From: Caballeronia sp. NK8
GTDB taxonomy: Bacteria > Pseudomonadota > Gammaproteobacteria > Burkholderiales > Burkholderiaceae
DNA length: 64,000 nucleotides
NCBI RefSeq assembly: GCF_018408855.1
Contig: NZ_AP024322.1
Coordinates: forward strand, 2,852,001 to 2,916,000
Reading direction: 5' to 3'
The notes under the pieces were generated by a model that saw nothing but the letters and a program-made list of their open reading frames with translations, was not told the origin of the DNA and did not search any database. Positions within the stretch are counted from its first letter, which is position 1. Each line of letters starts with the position of its first letter. Below, one piece after another: positions 46,618-58,831 of the stretch. Made by a program: the position numbers and the translations under genes.

Positions 46618-47460
46618 ATGCAACGCACGTCTGTCAGTCTCGCTGCTTCCGCCCTTGTCATGTCGCTCGCGCTCACGGGCGCCGCGCAGGCTCAAACGAT
46701 TCAGGCCGGCGCCGTCGCCGGCGCGAAGCCTGCGGCATCGGCGCCCGCCGCCGTGGCGCCCTCGCGGCTCGACGATATCCTCGCGCGCCACACGCTGCGC
46801 ATCTGCACGACGGGCGACTACAAGCCTTACTCGTTCCTGCGCCCGGACGGACAGTTCGAGGGGATCGACATCGATCTCGCGGACAGCCTCGCGAAGTCGC
46901 TCGGCGCGAAGGCGGAGTATGTGAAAACGTCGTGGTCGAACCTGATGAACGATTTCGTCTCCAAGTGCGACATCGCCGTGGGCGGCATCTCGACCACACT
47001 GGAGCGACAAAAGCGCGCGTTCTTCACGGCGCCGTACATGGAAGACGGCAAAACGCCCATCGTGCGTTGCGGTGATGTCGACAAATATCAGACCGTCGAG
47101 CAGATCGATCAGCCGAACGTGCGGACCATCGTCAATCCGGGCGGCACCAACGAGCGGTTCGCGAAGCAGTTCTTTCCGCACTCGCAGTTGATCGAGTATC
47201 CGGACAACGTGACCATCTTCAAGCAGATCCTCGAAGGCAAGGCCGACGTGATGGTCACGGACGCATCCGAAACCCTGCTTCAGCAAAAGCTCAATCCCGG
47301 CTTGTGCTCGGTGCATCCGGACAAGCCGTTCCAGTTCGGCGAAAAGGCGTATCTGCTGCCGCGCGGCGACGTGCCGTTTCAGCAGTATGTCGATCAGTGG
47401 CTGCATCTCGCCCGGTCGTCGGGCGAGTTTCAGGGCGTGTACGACAAGTGGCTGAAGTAA
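46618..47460 (+). CDS. Periplasmic PheC-like cyclohexadienyl dehydratase / solute-binding protein
   Basis: 280 residues. A signal peptide (SLAASALVMSLALTGAAQAQ) and an Ala/Pro-rich linker precede a type II solute-binding fold. Motifs close to Pseudomonas PheC are visible: TTGDYKPYSFLRPDG, EGIDIDLADSLAKSLGAK, IAVGGISTTLERQKRAFF, NPGGTNERFAKQFF and EKAYLLPRGD. PheC makes phenylpyruvate from prephenate (or phenylalanine from arogenate) in the periplasm. A plain amino acid binding role is the alternative, because the folds are related. An AGGAG site precedes the ATG. Confidence 0.8.
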   Translation: MQRTSVSLAASALVMSLALTGAAQAQTIQAGAVAGAKPAASAPAAVAPSRLDDILARHTLRICTTGDYKPYSFLRPDGQFEGIDIDLADSLAKSLGAKAEYVKTSWSNLMNDFVSKCDIAVGGISTTLERQKRAFFTAPYMEDGKTPIVRCGDVDKYQTVEQIDQPNVRTIVNPGGTNERFAKQFFPHSQLIEYPDNVTIFKQILEGKADVMVTDASETLLQQKLNPGLCSVHPDKPFQFGEKAYLLPRGDVPFQQYVDQWLHLARSSGEFQGVYDKWLK

Positions 47461-47463
47461 CGC

Positions 47464-48411
47464 TCAGCGCGCCACGCGCGTGAGTTCGCCCGCGCGTTCG
47501 CCGAGCCGGCGCAGCCAGCCGAGTGCCGCGTCGGATTGCGAATGGATGCGCGCAAAGCCGTGCGTCATGTCGCGCCCATCGATCATCTCGACGCGGCCGC
47601 CGTTGGCTTCCAGAAAGCGCTTGAGCTCGCAGGCGTCGTCGTAGAGCGGATCGTAGCCCGCCGCGACGACGATCGCGGGCGCCGGCGTGCGCTCGTACGG
47701 TTCGGACAGCGGAAACGCGCGCACATCGTGTTCGTGCGGCGCTTCGCCCGACAGAAACTGGGTCCAGTACCACTTCATTTCGTCGTTGGTGAGGCCGGGG
47801 CCGTTCGCATTGGCGATGCAACTGGGGCTTTCGAACTGCCGCCGCAGCGCCGGATAGAGCAGCAATTGCAGACCGACGAGGCCAGCCACGCGCTGGTTCG
47901 CGCCGCGCGCCGCGACGACGGCCAGATGCGCGCCCGCGCTGTCGCCGCCGACGGCGAGCCGGTCGGTCGCGAAGCCGAGACGCGAGCGATGCTCCGCGAG
48001 CCAGATCAGGGCGTCGAGCGCGTCGTCGCACGGCGCGGGAAACGGGTATTCGGGCGCAAGCCGATAGTCGACGCTCACGACAGCGCACTGTGAATCCAGT
48101 GCGAGTTGTTCGACGAGACCGTCGTGCGTGTCCAGATCACCGATCACCCAGCCGCCGCCATGGAAGTAGACAATGAGCGGCAACGGGCCGCGGGCTGCTT
48201 TCGCCTTGTAGACGCGGGCGGCAAGCGTGCGGCCTTCCAGCGGAATCTCGATGTCTTCGGCAATCACGTCGCTGCCACGTTCGCGGGCGTAAGCTTTGGC
48301 AATGTCGCTGAAGCGCTTGCGCACCGTTTGCGCGTCCGCATCCGCCCCCAAAGGAGGAAAGGCTTCGGCACTCGCGCGGTAGTAGCGAAGCAAGGCTGCA
48401 TCGATGGTCAT
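47464..48411 (-). CDS. Alpha/beta hydrolase of the hormone-sensitive lipase family
   Basis: 315 residues from the ATG at 48411 (MTIDAALLRYYRASAEAFPP), which has a GGAG site six bases upstream; an ATG four codons earlier lacks one. The oxyanion motif HGGGW is in LIVYFHGGGWVIGDLDTHDG. The catalytic Ser lies in GGDSAGAHLAV, and Asp/His in AAGYDPLYDDACELKRF and DMTHGFARI. It should hydrolyse short-chain esters; the natural substrate is not known. It converges with the PheC-like gene, three bases apart. Confidence 0.92.
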   Translation of the reverse strand: MTIDAALLRYYRASAEAFPPLGADADAQTVRKRFSDIAKAYARERGSDVIAEDIEIPLEGRTLAARVYKAKAARGPLPLIVYFHGGGWVIGDLDTHDGLVEQLALDSQCAVVSVDYRLAPEYPFPAPCDDALDALIWLAEHRSRLGFATDRLAVGGDSAGAHLAVVAARGANQRVAGLVGLQLLLYPALRRQFESPSCIANANGPGLTNDEMKWYWTQFLSGEAPHEHDVRAFPLSEPYERTPAPAIVVAAGYDPLYDDACELKRFLEANGGRVEMIDGRDMTHGFARIHSQSDAALGWLRRLGERAGELTRVAR

Positions 48412-48423
48412 GCGTGTCTCCAT

Positions 48424-48705
48424 AGCTTTTTGTCAGTGAAATATCGTTAGGAACGGGGTTCTGCGCATCGATTTCATGCGTCCGCGCGTTCGATTTTCGC
48501 GGAAAGCTAGAATAATCGCACTAGTCCTTAAAGCGGCATTTATCGGTCGACGGGGACCGAACGCGTAAATCCTCCGAATAACGGACAATATATCCGCGCA
48601 AATCAGAAGAATCGCGCGAGAAAATTGCCCGTGAGCCTTATTCCACGGGGGTTACAACCTGAAACACTTTGTTACGGCGACCCGGAATCAATTCGCCCAC
48701 AATCT
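48424..48705. other. Intergenic region upstream of the esterase
   Basis: No gene supported. It contains short inverted repeats (TCGGTC and GACCGA at about 48545-48561; TCCG-CGGA-TCCG around 48573-48594). Promoters of the esterase and of the candidate small RNA are presumably here, but none could be placed with confidence. Confidence 0.4.
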
Positions 48706-48722
48706 GTTGAAACGGTTTCAAC
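48706..48722. repeat. Perfect 17-base palindrome upstream of a candidate small RNA
   Basis: GTTGAAAC and GTTTCAAC flank a single central G. Such symmetry is typical of repressor operators. It overlaps TTGAAA (48707-48712), a possible -35 box, with a weak TATTCG 17 bases further. Confidence 0.6.
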
Positions 48723-48735
48723 ACGGATGTATTCG

Positions 48736-48917
48736 GGCGCGCTGTGCAAAAGCCGCGTGATCCGGTGGCAGACTTTTGGTCGAAGCTCTCTTGTTGGGGG
48801 CATCCGTGTTGGGATCGTTCTTCGAGTGCACAAGCATTCGAAACATCCCACGTTTGGTCTCCTCGCGCTAACCCCGTAGCGTGTGGTTTTTAGCGGGCTC
48901 CAGGCCCGCTTTTTTTT
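48736..48917 (+). ncRNA. Candidate structured small RNA with own terminator
   Basis: No reading frame here looks real. A long imperfect hairpin can be drawn from 48805 to 48852: CGTG, GGGAT and TTCGAGTGC on the left pair with GCATTCGAA, ATCCC and CG on the right around an ACAA loop. A strong terminator follows at 48892-48917. The 5' end is not defined. No known RNA family was recognised. Confidence 0.4.
48892..48917 (+). terminator. Strong Rho-independent terminator
   Basis: AGCGGGC and GCCCGCT form a 7-base stem with a 5-base loop followed by eight or more T. No protein gene precedes it on this strand within 1.4 kb, so it must end a non-coding transcript or a long leader. Confidence 0.88.
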
Positions 48918-48978
48918 CGCCTGGACAAACGTTTGCCATGTCTGAAGGTTCAAGGACATGGGCGTTTGGTTCCACGAC

Positions 48979-49004
48979 AAAGGGAGCGCCACGGCGCTCC
49001 CTTT
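48979..49004. terminator. Inverted repeat after the acyl-CoA ligase gene
   Basis: AAAGGGAGCGCC and GGCGCTCCCTTT are perfect 12-base arms with a 2-base centre. It lies 30 bases after the ligase stop (minus strand) and can act as a terminator in either direction. Confidence 0.7.
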
Positions 49005-49033
49005 GTCATTTCATGCCCCGTGTAGCGTGCGGC

Positions 49034-50764
49034 TTACGCGGTTTTCGCTTCGGCCAGCTTCAACTCGTCGATCATGCGGGCGCGCATCACGAACTTTTGC
49101 GCCTTGCCGGTGACGGTCATGGGCAGTTCGTCGACGAAGCGGATATAGCGCGGGATCTTGTAGTGCGCGATCTGCCCCTGGCAGAACTCGCGGATATCCT
49201 CTTCGCTCGCCTGTTCGCCCGGACGCACGACAATCCACGCGCACACTTCCTCGCCGTACTTCTGATCCGGCACGCCGAACACCTGCACGGACTGCACCTT
49301 CGGATGACGGAAGAGGAATTCTTCGATTTCGCGCGGATAGATGTTCTCGCCGCCGCGGATCAGCATGTCCTTCAGCCGCCCGACGATGTTGCAGTAACCT
49401 TCTGCGTCGAGGGTCGCGAGGTCGCCGGTGTGCATCCAGCCGTCGACGATGGCCTCGCGCGTCTTCGCGTCGTCGTTCCAGTAGCCCTTCATCACCGAGT
49501 AGCCGCGCGTGCACAGCTCGCCGGTCTCGCCGACCGGCACGATATTCCCCAGCGGATCGACGATCTTCACCTCCAGATGCGGCTGAATGCGTCCGACGGT
49601 CGTCGTGCGCTTGTCGAGGGGATCGGTCGTCGAGCTCTGGAACGATACCGGACTGGTCTCCGTCATCCCGTACGCGATCGTGATCTCGCTCAGGTGCATC
49701 GTCGAAACGACACGCTTCATCGTCTCGATCGGACATGGCGAGCCCGCCATGATGCCGGTGCGCAAGCGGCTCAGGTCGTATTTCGAGAAGTCGGGGTGAT
49801 CGAGTTCGGCAATGAACATCGTCGGCACGCCGTGCAGCGCGGTGCACTTCTCCTCGTGGACCGCGGTGAGCGTCGCGCCCGGGTCGAAGGCTTCGCCAGG
49901 AAAGACCATCGCGCAGCCGGTCGAGACGCACGCCAGCACGGCCAGCACCATGCCGAAGCAGTGGTACAGCGGCACGGGAATGCAGAGCGAATCCTGCTCC
50001 GTGAGCCGCATCGCCATCGCGATGTAGCGTGCGTTATTGACGATATTCCGATGCGTCAGCGTCGCGCCCTTCGGATTGCCGGTCGTGCCGCTCGTGAACT
50101 GGATGTTGATCGCCTCGTCCGAGCCGAACTGCGCTTCGAGCGAATCCAGTTTCGCGGCATCGGCCTGCGCGCGGCCCGTGTGCATCACGTCATTGAAGTT
50201 GAGCATGCCGGGCGTCTTGCCCTCGCCCATGCGGATCACGGCGCGCAATTCCGGCAGCTTCGCGGCGTTCAGCGCGTTAGGCGCGGCGTCGGCGAGCTCG
50301 GGTGCGAGCGCCTGGAGCATCTCCAGATATTTCGATGACTTGAACTGCTCGGCCGCGATGATCGCCTTGCACCCGACCTTGTTCAGCGCATATTCGAGCT
50401 CGGCCAGCCGATACGCCGGATTGATGTTCACCAACACCGCGCCCATGCGCGCGGTGGCGAATTGCGTCAGCAGCCATTCCGCGCGATTCGGCGACCAGAT
50501 GCCGACGCGGTCGCCCGCCTGGATGCCGAGCGCGAGCAGCCCGCTCGCCAGCACATCGACTTCATTGGCGAACTCGCGCCAGGTCCAGCGGATGTTCTGC
50601 TCGCGGAACACGACGGCCGGGCGGTCGGGAAACCGGCTCACTGTTTCGAGAAAAAAGCGCGAAACGGTTGCGTTCGTCAACGGGATGTCGGTCGCGCCGC
50701 GAACGTGGGAAATGCCGTCGCGCGGTTCGATCTGCGCGCCGGCTTGCGTCGGTTCAATTGCCAT
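49034..50764 (-). CDS. AMP-forming acyl-CoA synthetase (fatty acid-CoA ligase family)
   Basis: 576 residues. Adenylate-forming motifs appear in order: P-loop-like [51 protein letters not shown], then the hinge and C-terminal [19 protein letters not shown] with the catalytic Lys in TVTGKAQKF. It activates a carboxylic acid, probably a medium or short fatty acid, to its CoA thioester. It resembles FadD-like ligases often annotated as AMP-binding protein. It is a single gene with no beta-oxidation genes beside it. Confidence 0.9.
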   Translation of the reverse strand: MAIEPTQAGAQIEPRDGISHVRGATDIPLTNATVSRFFLETVSRFPDRPAVVFREQNIRWTWREFANEVDVLASGLLALGIQAGDRVGIWSPNRAEWLLTQFATARMGAVLVNINPAYRLAELEYALNKVGCKAIIAAEQFKSSKYLEMLQALAPELADAAPNALNAAKLPELRAVIRMGEGKTPGMLNFNDVMHTGRAQADAAKLDSLEAQFGSDEAINIQFTSGTTGNPKGATLTHRNIVNNARYIAMAMRLTEQDSLCIPVPLYHCFGMVLAVLACVSTGCAMVFPGEAFDPGATLTAVHEEKCTALHGVPTMFIAELDHPDFSKYDLSRLRTGIMAGSPCPIETMKRVVSTMHLSEITIAYGMTETSPVSFQSSTTDPLDKRTTTVGRIQPHLEVKIVDPLGNIVPVGETGELCTRGYSVMKGYWNDDAKTREAIVDGWMHTGDLATLDAEGYCNIVGRLKDMLIRGGENIYPREIEEFLFRHPKVQSVQVFGVPDQKYGEEVCAWIVVRPGEQASEEDIREFCQGQIAHYKIPRYIRFVDELPMTVTGKAQKFVMRARMIDELKLAEAKTA

Positions 50765-50981
50765 CGATGGTCTCCGCCATGGTGAGTCGCCGCCCGATGA
50801 AGGCTAAATGGAGGCCATTGTGCATCGCAAAGACGCGCGCGGGCATTGAGTGTTTCCCCGCAATGCCGATTTGCCACCGGCAACAAAAATCGCGCTGAAT
50901 CAGACACTTATCGACGAATCAAACGTGACCCACATAACCGATATGCAGTTTTGCGCGCGCGATTTGCCGATTTGGAGCATA

Positions 50982-51010
50982 AAAAAAGCAGCCCGAAGGC
51001 TGCTTTTTTG
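50982..51010 (-). terminator. Terminator of the ATP synthase operon
   Basis: On the minus strand AAAAAAGCAGCC and GGCTGCTTTTTT form a stem around a 4-base loop. It follows the atpC stop by about 30 bases. Confidence 0.92.
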
Positions 51011-51040
51011 TTCTGCTGAACGCCGCGCGGCGCGTCACGC

Positions 51041-51466
51041 TCAGTGCTTCGCGTGTGCCTTGCGCAGACGTTGAATCGCTGCGAGCTGTGCTGTCGCGTA
51101 AGCGAGTTCCGCTTGCGCGGTCGCATACTCGAGCTCCGAGGTGTTGTTCTGAATCGCTTCCTCGGCACGCTTCTTCGCCTGCTCCGCTTTCGCTTCGTCG
51201 AGATCGGCGCCGCGGATGGCGGTATCGGCGAGTACGGTCACGATGCCCGGCTGGATTTCGAGAATCCCGCCTGCAACGAACACGAACTCTTCCGAGCCGT
51301 CTTCCGCCTCGATGCGCACCGCGCCCGGACGAATACGCGTGATGAGCGGCGTGTGGCCGGGCAGAATGCCCAGTTCACCCGCTTCGCCCGGCAGCGCGAC
51401 GAACTTCGCCTGGCCCGAGAAGATCTGCTCTTCCGCGCTGACGACGTCTACCTTGATGGTTGCCAT
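51041..51466 (-). CDS. atpC: ATP synthase F1 epsilon subunit
   Basis: 141 residues. The N-terminal beta-sandwich ([39 protein letters not shown]) and the C-terminal two-helix part rich in Ala/Lys/Glu are both present. Epsilon couples rotation and can inhibit ATP hydrolysis. It is the last gene of the operon, about 75 bases after atpD. Confidence 0.97.
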   Translation of the reverse strand: MATIKVDVVSAEEQIFSGQAKFVALPGEAGELGILPGHTPLITRIRPGAVRIEAEDGSEEFVFVAGGILEIQPGIVTVLADTAIRGADLDEAKAEQAKKRAEEAIQNNTSELEYATAQAELAYATAQLAAIQRLRKAHAKH

Positions 51467-51540
51467 TTATGTCGACTCCTGGTGAGTGTTGTTCGCGGAC
51501 GCCAGCCGTAAGACTGACGCCCCAGAGACACACCCGACCT

Positions 51541-52962
<1,422 letters not shown>

Positions 52963-52979
52963 TCACGCGGTCAGCAAAA

Positions 52980-53873
52980 TCAGACCGCTGCGGCGCCGCC
53001 GACGATTTCCGACAGTTCTTTCGTAATCGCGGCCTGGCGGCTCTTGTTGTAGACGAGCTGCAGTTCGTTGATCACGGTCTTCGCATTGTCCGAAGCGGCC
53101 TTCATCGCGACCATCCGCGCCGATTGCTCCGACGCCATGTTTTCCGCGACTGCCTGATAGACGAGCGCTTCAACGTAGCGCACGAGCAGCTCGTCCACCA
53201 CGGTTTGCGCGTCCGGCTCGTAGATGTAATCCCACGAGGTCTTCGGCGTCTCGCCTTCGGCTTGCTTGTCCGCTTCCTTGTGCAGGTCTTCCGCCGACAA
53301 CGGCAGCAGCTGCTCGATCACCGCTTCCTGCTTCATCGTGTTGATGAAGCGCGTGTACGCCAGGTACACCGCGCTGATCTTGCCTTCCGAGTACAAGTCG
53401 AGCTGCACCTTGATCGCGCCGATCAGCTTTTCCAGATGCGGCGTGTCGCCCAGTTGCGTGACTTGCGACACGACACTGGCCTTCAGGCGATTCAGGAACC
53501 CGAGACCCTTGCTGCCGATCGCCGACGCCTCGATCTTGACACCGCTCTGATCGAGTTCCTTGATCTTGAGCAGCGACGCACGCAGCACGTTCGTGTTCAT
53601 GCCGCCGCACAGACCCTTGTCGGTCGTGACGAGGATCAGGCCGGCCGTCTTCACGCCCTTGTTCTCGACCATGAACGGGTGGCGATACTCAGGGTTCGCC
53701 TTGCTCATGTGCGATGCGATTGCGCGGACCTTGTCGGCATACGGACGGGCGGAACGCATGCGTTCCTGGGCGCGGCGCATCTTCGATGCGGCGACCATTT
53801 CCATCGCTTTCGTGATCTTGCGCGTGTTCTGCACGCTCTTGATCTTGCCGCGAATTTCCTTCATTCCAGCCAT
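52980..53873 (-). CDS. atpG: ATP synthase F1 gamma subunit
   Basis: 297 residues. The conserved N-terminal helix [20 protein letters not shown] and C-terminal helix [20 protein letters not shown] form the coiled shaft; [16 protein letters not shown] is also typical. Gamma is the rotor axle inside the alpha/beta ring. It lies between atpA and atpD. Confidence 0.97.
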   Translation of the reverse strand: MAGMKEIRGKIKSVQNTRKITKAMEMVAASKMRRAQERMRSARPYADKVRAIASHMSKANPEYRHPFMVENKGVKTAGLILVTTDKGLCGGMNTNVLRASLLKIKELDQSGVKIEASAIGSKGLGFLNRLKASVVSQVTQLGDTPHLEKLIGAIKVQLDLYSEGKISAVYLAYTRFINTMKQEAVIEQLLPLSAEDLHKEADKQAEGETPKTSWDYIYEPDAQTVVDELLVRYVEALVYQAVAENMASEQSARMVAMKAASDNAKTVINELQLVYNKSRQAAITKELSEIVGGAAAV

Positions 53874-53937
53874 TGCTTACTCCTTGATCGAAGCCGCGCG
53901 ATGCTCAAAGTCATCGCGCGTTGCTCCTCAGTCCCGA

Positions 53938-55479
<1,542 letters not shown>

Positions 55480-55537
55480 TATTCGCTCCTGATAGTCAAT
55501 TCTGTTGCGTGCCAGCTAAGGCGCTTCTTTGGAAGCG

Positions 55538-56080
55538 TCAGGCGGTCAGAGCCGTCTGCATGCTGGCGAGGCGCGCGCGGACCGAGGTATCGAGCACTTC
55601 GTCGCCAACCGTCACGCGAACGCCGCCGATCAGCGAACGATCGACTTCGACGATCGGTTTCAGCTTGCGCTGAAACTTGCGTTCGAGGCTTGCAACGAGG
55701 TCGTTCAACTGTTCGCCTTCGAGGGGGAACGCGCTCACGATGTGAGCATCGGCAGCACCTTCACGGGCGTTCTTCAGCTCGTCGAACTGGACGGCGATTT
55801 CCGGCAGCAGCGGCAGGCGATGGTTCTCGACCAGCATGCCGACGAAGTTCTTCGCTTGAGGCTGGCTCTGCGCGAGCGGCGAGTTCACTGCGGCGAGCAG
55901 GAGATCGACGATTTGCTGACGGCTCACCTTCGGGTTCGAAGCGACCGTTTCCACTTCGGGCAGACGCGCAACCTGTGCCAGCTCCTCGACGAAGGTGGAC
56001 CAGCCCGCGAGATCGCCGCTTTCGGCCACGCGGAACAGCGCTTCTGCGTAAGGACGAGCGATGGTTGCAAGTTCGGCCAT
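55538..56080 (-). CDS. atpH: ATP synthase F1 delta subunit
   Basis: 180 residues. It begins with [20 protein letters not shown] and ends with the family motif [20 protein letters not shown] followed by [11 protein letters not shown]. Delta joins F1 to the peripheral stalk made by AtpF. It starts two bases after the atpF stop. Confidence 0.97.
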   Translation of the reverse strand: MAELATIARPYAEALFRVAESGDLAGWSTFVEELAQVARLPEVETVASNPKVSRQQIVDLLLAAVNSPLAQSQPQAKNFVGMLVENHRLPLLPEIAVQFDELKNAREGAADAHIVSAFPLEGEQLNDLVASLERKFQRKLKPIVEVDRSLIGGVRVTVGDEVLDTSVRARLASMQTALTA

Positions 56081-56082
56081 GA

Positions 56083-56553
56083 TCAGAGCTCGGCTTTGAG
56101 TTGATTCAGCAGATCGGCGTGAGCCTTCTGATCGACTTCGCGCTTCAGAATCTGCTCGGCGCCTTTCACAGCCAGTGCCGCGACTTCAGCGCGCAGCGTC
56201 TCGCGCGCCTTCACGACCTGCTGGTCGGCGTCCGCCTTGGCTTGCGCGACGATGCGCGCGGCTTCGGCCTGGGCGTTCGCCTTGATTTCGTCGGCGACTG
56301 CGGCCGCGCGCTTTTCAGCGTCGGCGATGCGTTGCTGGCCGTCGTTGCGCGCTTGCGCGAGTTCCTGGTCCACGCGCTTGTGCGCAGCTTCGAGTTCCGC
56401 TTTGCCCTTGTCGGCGGCGGCGAGGCCGTCGGCAATCTTTTTCGAGCGCTCGTCGAGGGCGTTGATCAACGGGGGCCACACGAACTTCATCGTGAACCAC
56501 GCGAGGATCAGAAACACGACCATTTGCGCAAACAGGGTTGCGTTGAGATTCAC
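56083..56553 (-). CDS. atpF: ATP synthase F0 b subunit
   Basis: 156 residues. One membrane helix near the N-terminus ([20 protein letters not shown]) is followed by [20 protein letters not shown] and a long charged coiled coil. It forms the peripheral stalk. The 133-base gap to atpE holds a possible hairpin (56598-56633). Confidence 0.97.
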   Translation of the reverse strand: MNLNATLFAQMVVFLILAWFTMKFVWPPLINALDERSKKIADGLAAADKGKAELEAAHKRVDQELAQARNDGQQRIADAEKRAAAVADEIKANAQAEAARIVAQAKADADQQVVKARETLRAEVAALAVKGAEQILKREVDQKAHADLLNQLKAEL

Positions 56554-56597
56554 GGTGTTTCCTTAAACGTTGCTTGATCGGAGGTGAAACGGTTAAA

Positions 56598-56633
56598 AGG
56601 CGCTCATCGGCTTGTTGAGCTCGATCAGCGCCT
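56598..56633 (-). promoter_or_regulatory. Terminator-like hairpin between atpE and atpF
   Basis: On the minus strand AGGCGCT and AGCGCCT form a 7-base stem around a 22-base loop, followed directly by TTTTAA. It could reduce read-through or mark a processing site and so favour AtpE over the later subunits; this is inference. Confidence 0.35.
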
Positions 56634-56686
56634 CATCCATTCCGTTCAGGCGTCTTTAAAAGTCAGACGCACAGTTCCGAGGAACC

Positions 56687-56971
<285 letters not shown>

Positions 56972-57046
56972 TTAAAGACTTTGGAACTGGATTTATAAAA
57001 AACGAAAACCTGAAAACTGAACGATTCCGGAACGTGCCGTCACGCG

Positions 57047-57898
57047 TCAGTGTGAGTCATGCGCCTGGCCGATGTACACCAGCGTCAGCATCATGAAAAT
57101 GAACGCCTGCAACAACACGATCAGAATGTGGAAGATCGCCCAGACCGTGCCCGCGACCACATGGCCGAGGAAGCCGAGAACGGAGGTGTCCGCACCGAAC
57201 GTCCACATGCTGCCCAGAAGGGCGATCAGCAGGAACAGCAGTTCGCCGGCGTACATGTTGCCGAAGAGCCGCATGCCGAGCGAAACCGTCTTGGCGACGA
57301 ACTCGATGATGTTCAGCGCGAGGTTCGGAATCCACAGCAGCGGATGCGCGCCGAACGGAGCGGACAGGAGTTCGTGCACGAAGCCGCCTGCGCCCTTGAT
57401 CTTGAAGTTGTAGTAGATCATCAGCACGAACACGCCGAGCGCGATGCCGATGGTGCCGTTCAGGTCAGCCGTCGGCACGATGCGATGATGCGGCAGGACC
57501 TGTTCGAGACCCAGCCAGCCGATGACGCGGCCCGGCAAGTCGACGGGGATGAAGTCGAGCGTGTTCATCAGGGCGACCCAGACGAACACGGTCAGTGCGA
57601 GCGGAGCGATGAAGCGGCGGCTGCCGTGGATCATCGACTTCGACTGGTCTTCGACCATTTCGACCAGCATCTCGATGGCGCACTGGAAACGGCCGGGAAC
57701 ACCGGACGTCGCCTTGCGCGCCGCAAGACCGAGAATGAGAATGGTCACGAGACCGCACACGATCGACCAGAACAGCGTGTCGAGATTCCAGACGTGGATG
57801 TCGAAGATCGACGTCTGTGTCTGCGTGGAAAGATTCTGCAAGTGGTGCGCAATGTACTCGGACGGATCCAGAGCGTGCGTTCCTTCGCTAGCTGCCAT
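57047..57898 (-). CDS. atpB: ATP synthase F0 a subunit
   Basis: 283 residues from the ATG at 57898 ([20 protein letters not shown]); the frame extends upstream, but homologues start here. Several membrane helices are present, and the conserved region [20 protein letters not shown] includes the essential Arg. It forms the proton half-channels against the c-ring. It is the first core gene after atpI. Confidence 0.95.
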   Translation of the reverse strand: MAASEGTHALDPSEYIAHHLQNLSTQTQTSIFDIHVWNLDTLFWSIVCGLVTILILGLAARKATSGVPGRFQCAIEMLVEMVEDQSKSMIHGSRRFIAPLALTVFVWVALMNTLDFIPVDLPGRVIGWLGLEQVLPHHRIVPTADLNGTIGIALGVFVLMIYYNFKIKGAGGFVHELLSAPFGAHPLLWIPNLALNIIEFVAKTVSLGMRLFGNMYAGELLFLLIALLGSMWTFGADTSVLGFLGHVVAGTVWAIFHILIVLLQAFIFMMLTLVYIGQAHDSH

Positions 57899-58075
57899 AT
57901 CGTTAAAGCCACCCAAATTGTCAAAAATCTTTCGCCGCCTGTCGCCGCCGAGCCGCCGCATCGCGTCGCGGCTCCGGTTCGAGAGGCCCGAGTGCGGAAT
58001 GTGATCCGCACCTGTTCATATCCGATGCTACTTGCAACCCGTGCTGCAGGCACTTACCTGGGACGTCAAGAATCG

Positions 58076-58621
58076 TCACCGAAGCGCCATTGCAACCCAG
58101 TAAGTCTTCAGAGCGACGATGTACGTAACGAGCAAGGGCAGCCACAACGCGCTCTTGTACCAGTACGCGACCGCCACGAACATGGCAATCGTCGCTCCCA
58201 TCTTGAGCGCCTCGCCGATCATCCAGCTCATGATCGTCTCGGCGCCGCTCTTCGCTTTCAGGCGCGAGGCGAACAAGGCGCTCGGCACCCAGCAGATTGC
58301 TCCCCCCAGAAATGCGGACAGCGCAGCATCGCCCGGCGGCTTGTAGAACAGCCACCACAACAGCGTCGCACCCAGGGACAAAACCATTTGCGCTGCCACG
58401 ACTCTAAAAGGCGTGACACGCGATGGACGACTCACCTCAGGGCCAAACAGCTTCTCTGCCTGATCCCGCGTGAGCGGAACGATATTGTTTTCTTGCGCTT
58501 CGGCATCCCACGAGTCGTTCGACGAACCGCGCGGCTGATTTCCGGAGGCGTTCGCCTCGCCGGTTGCGTGAGCGTCCGGCGCTCGATTTTCCTCTCGCAC
58601 CGTCTTCAAACCTTCAACCAA
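58076..58621 (-). CDS. atpI: ATP synthase subunit I
   Basis: 181 residues from a TTG at 58621; a GTG at 58600 with a GAAGG site is an equally likely start. The N-terminal ~70 residues are polar and not conserved. Four membrane helices follow (FRVVAAQMVLSLGATLLWWL, FLGGAICWVPSALFASRL, EALKMGATIAMFVAVAYWY, LLVTYIVALKTYW). AtpI helps c-ring assembly. It is the first gene of the atp operon and has a good promoter upstream. Confidence 0.85.
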   Translation of the reverse strand: MVEGLKTVREENRAPDAHATGEANASGNQPRGSSNDSWDAEAQENNIVPLTRDQAEKLFGPEVSRPSRVTPFRVVAAQMVLSLGATLLWWLFYKPPGDAALSAFLGGAICWVPSALFASRLKAKSGAETIMSWMIGEALKMGATIAMFVAVAYWYKSALWLPLLVTYIVALKTYWVAMALR

Positions 58622-58686
58622 AAGTCCGGGAAATCACCCTGCGCTTTCGCAGCGCTTTCGAGGTGGCCTAGCTGATAAATCCGGGC

Positions 58687-58715
58687 GATTGTAAGCGATT
58701 GTTGTCGCGGATTCA
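58687..58715 (-). promoter_or_regulatory. Promoter of the ATP synthase operon
   Basis: On the minus strand TTGAAT and TACAAT are spaced exactly 17 bases apart, with four of six and five of six consensus bases. The start would be near 58680, about 60 bases before atpI. Confidence 0.7.
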
Positions 58716-58753
58716 ATAGTTTAGGTGTGTCAAAAGCCAAGCGGACAAACCTT

Positions 58754-58777
58754 AAAAAACGGTCTCAAAAGTGAGAC
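58754..58777 (-). terminator. Terminator of the SLC13-type permease gene
   Basis: On the minus strand GTCTC and GAGAC form a short stem around ACTTTT, followed by CG and TTTTTT. A perfect palindrome CCTTGCAATTGCAAGG (58781-58796) lies just before it. It separates the permease from the atp promoter. Confidence 0.65.
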
Positions 58778-58831
58778 TTTCCTTGCAATTGCAAGGACAT
58801 TATCAGTCGATGGAAGAGCTTCCGATCAGCG

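Noticed and set aside
48573..48594. TCCG-CGGA-TCCG alternating repeat with a CCGAATAAC start
   Set aside because: Resembles the flhB element only over nine bases and lacks its right part; probably chance.
48625..48879. 84-codon open frame before the terminator at 48892
   Set aside because: No ribosome site, no similarity and a composition unlike local proteins; the region fits a non-coding RNA better.
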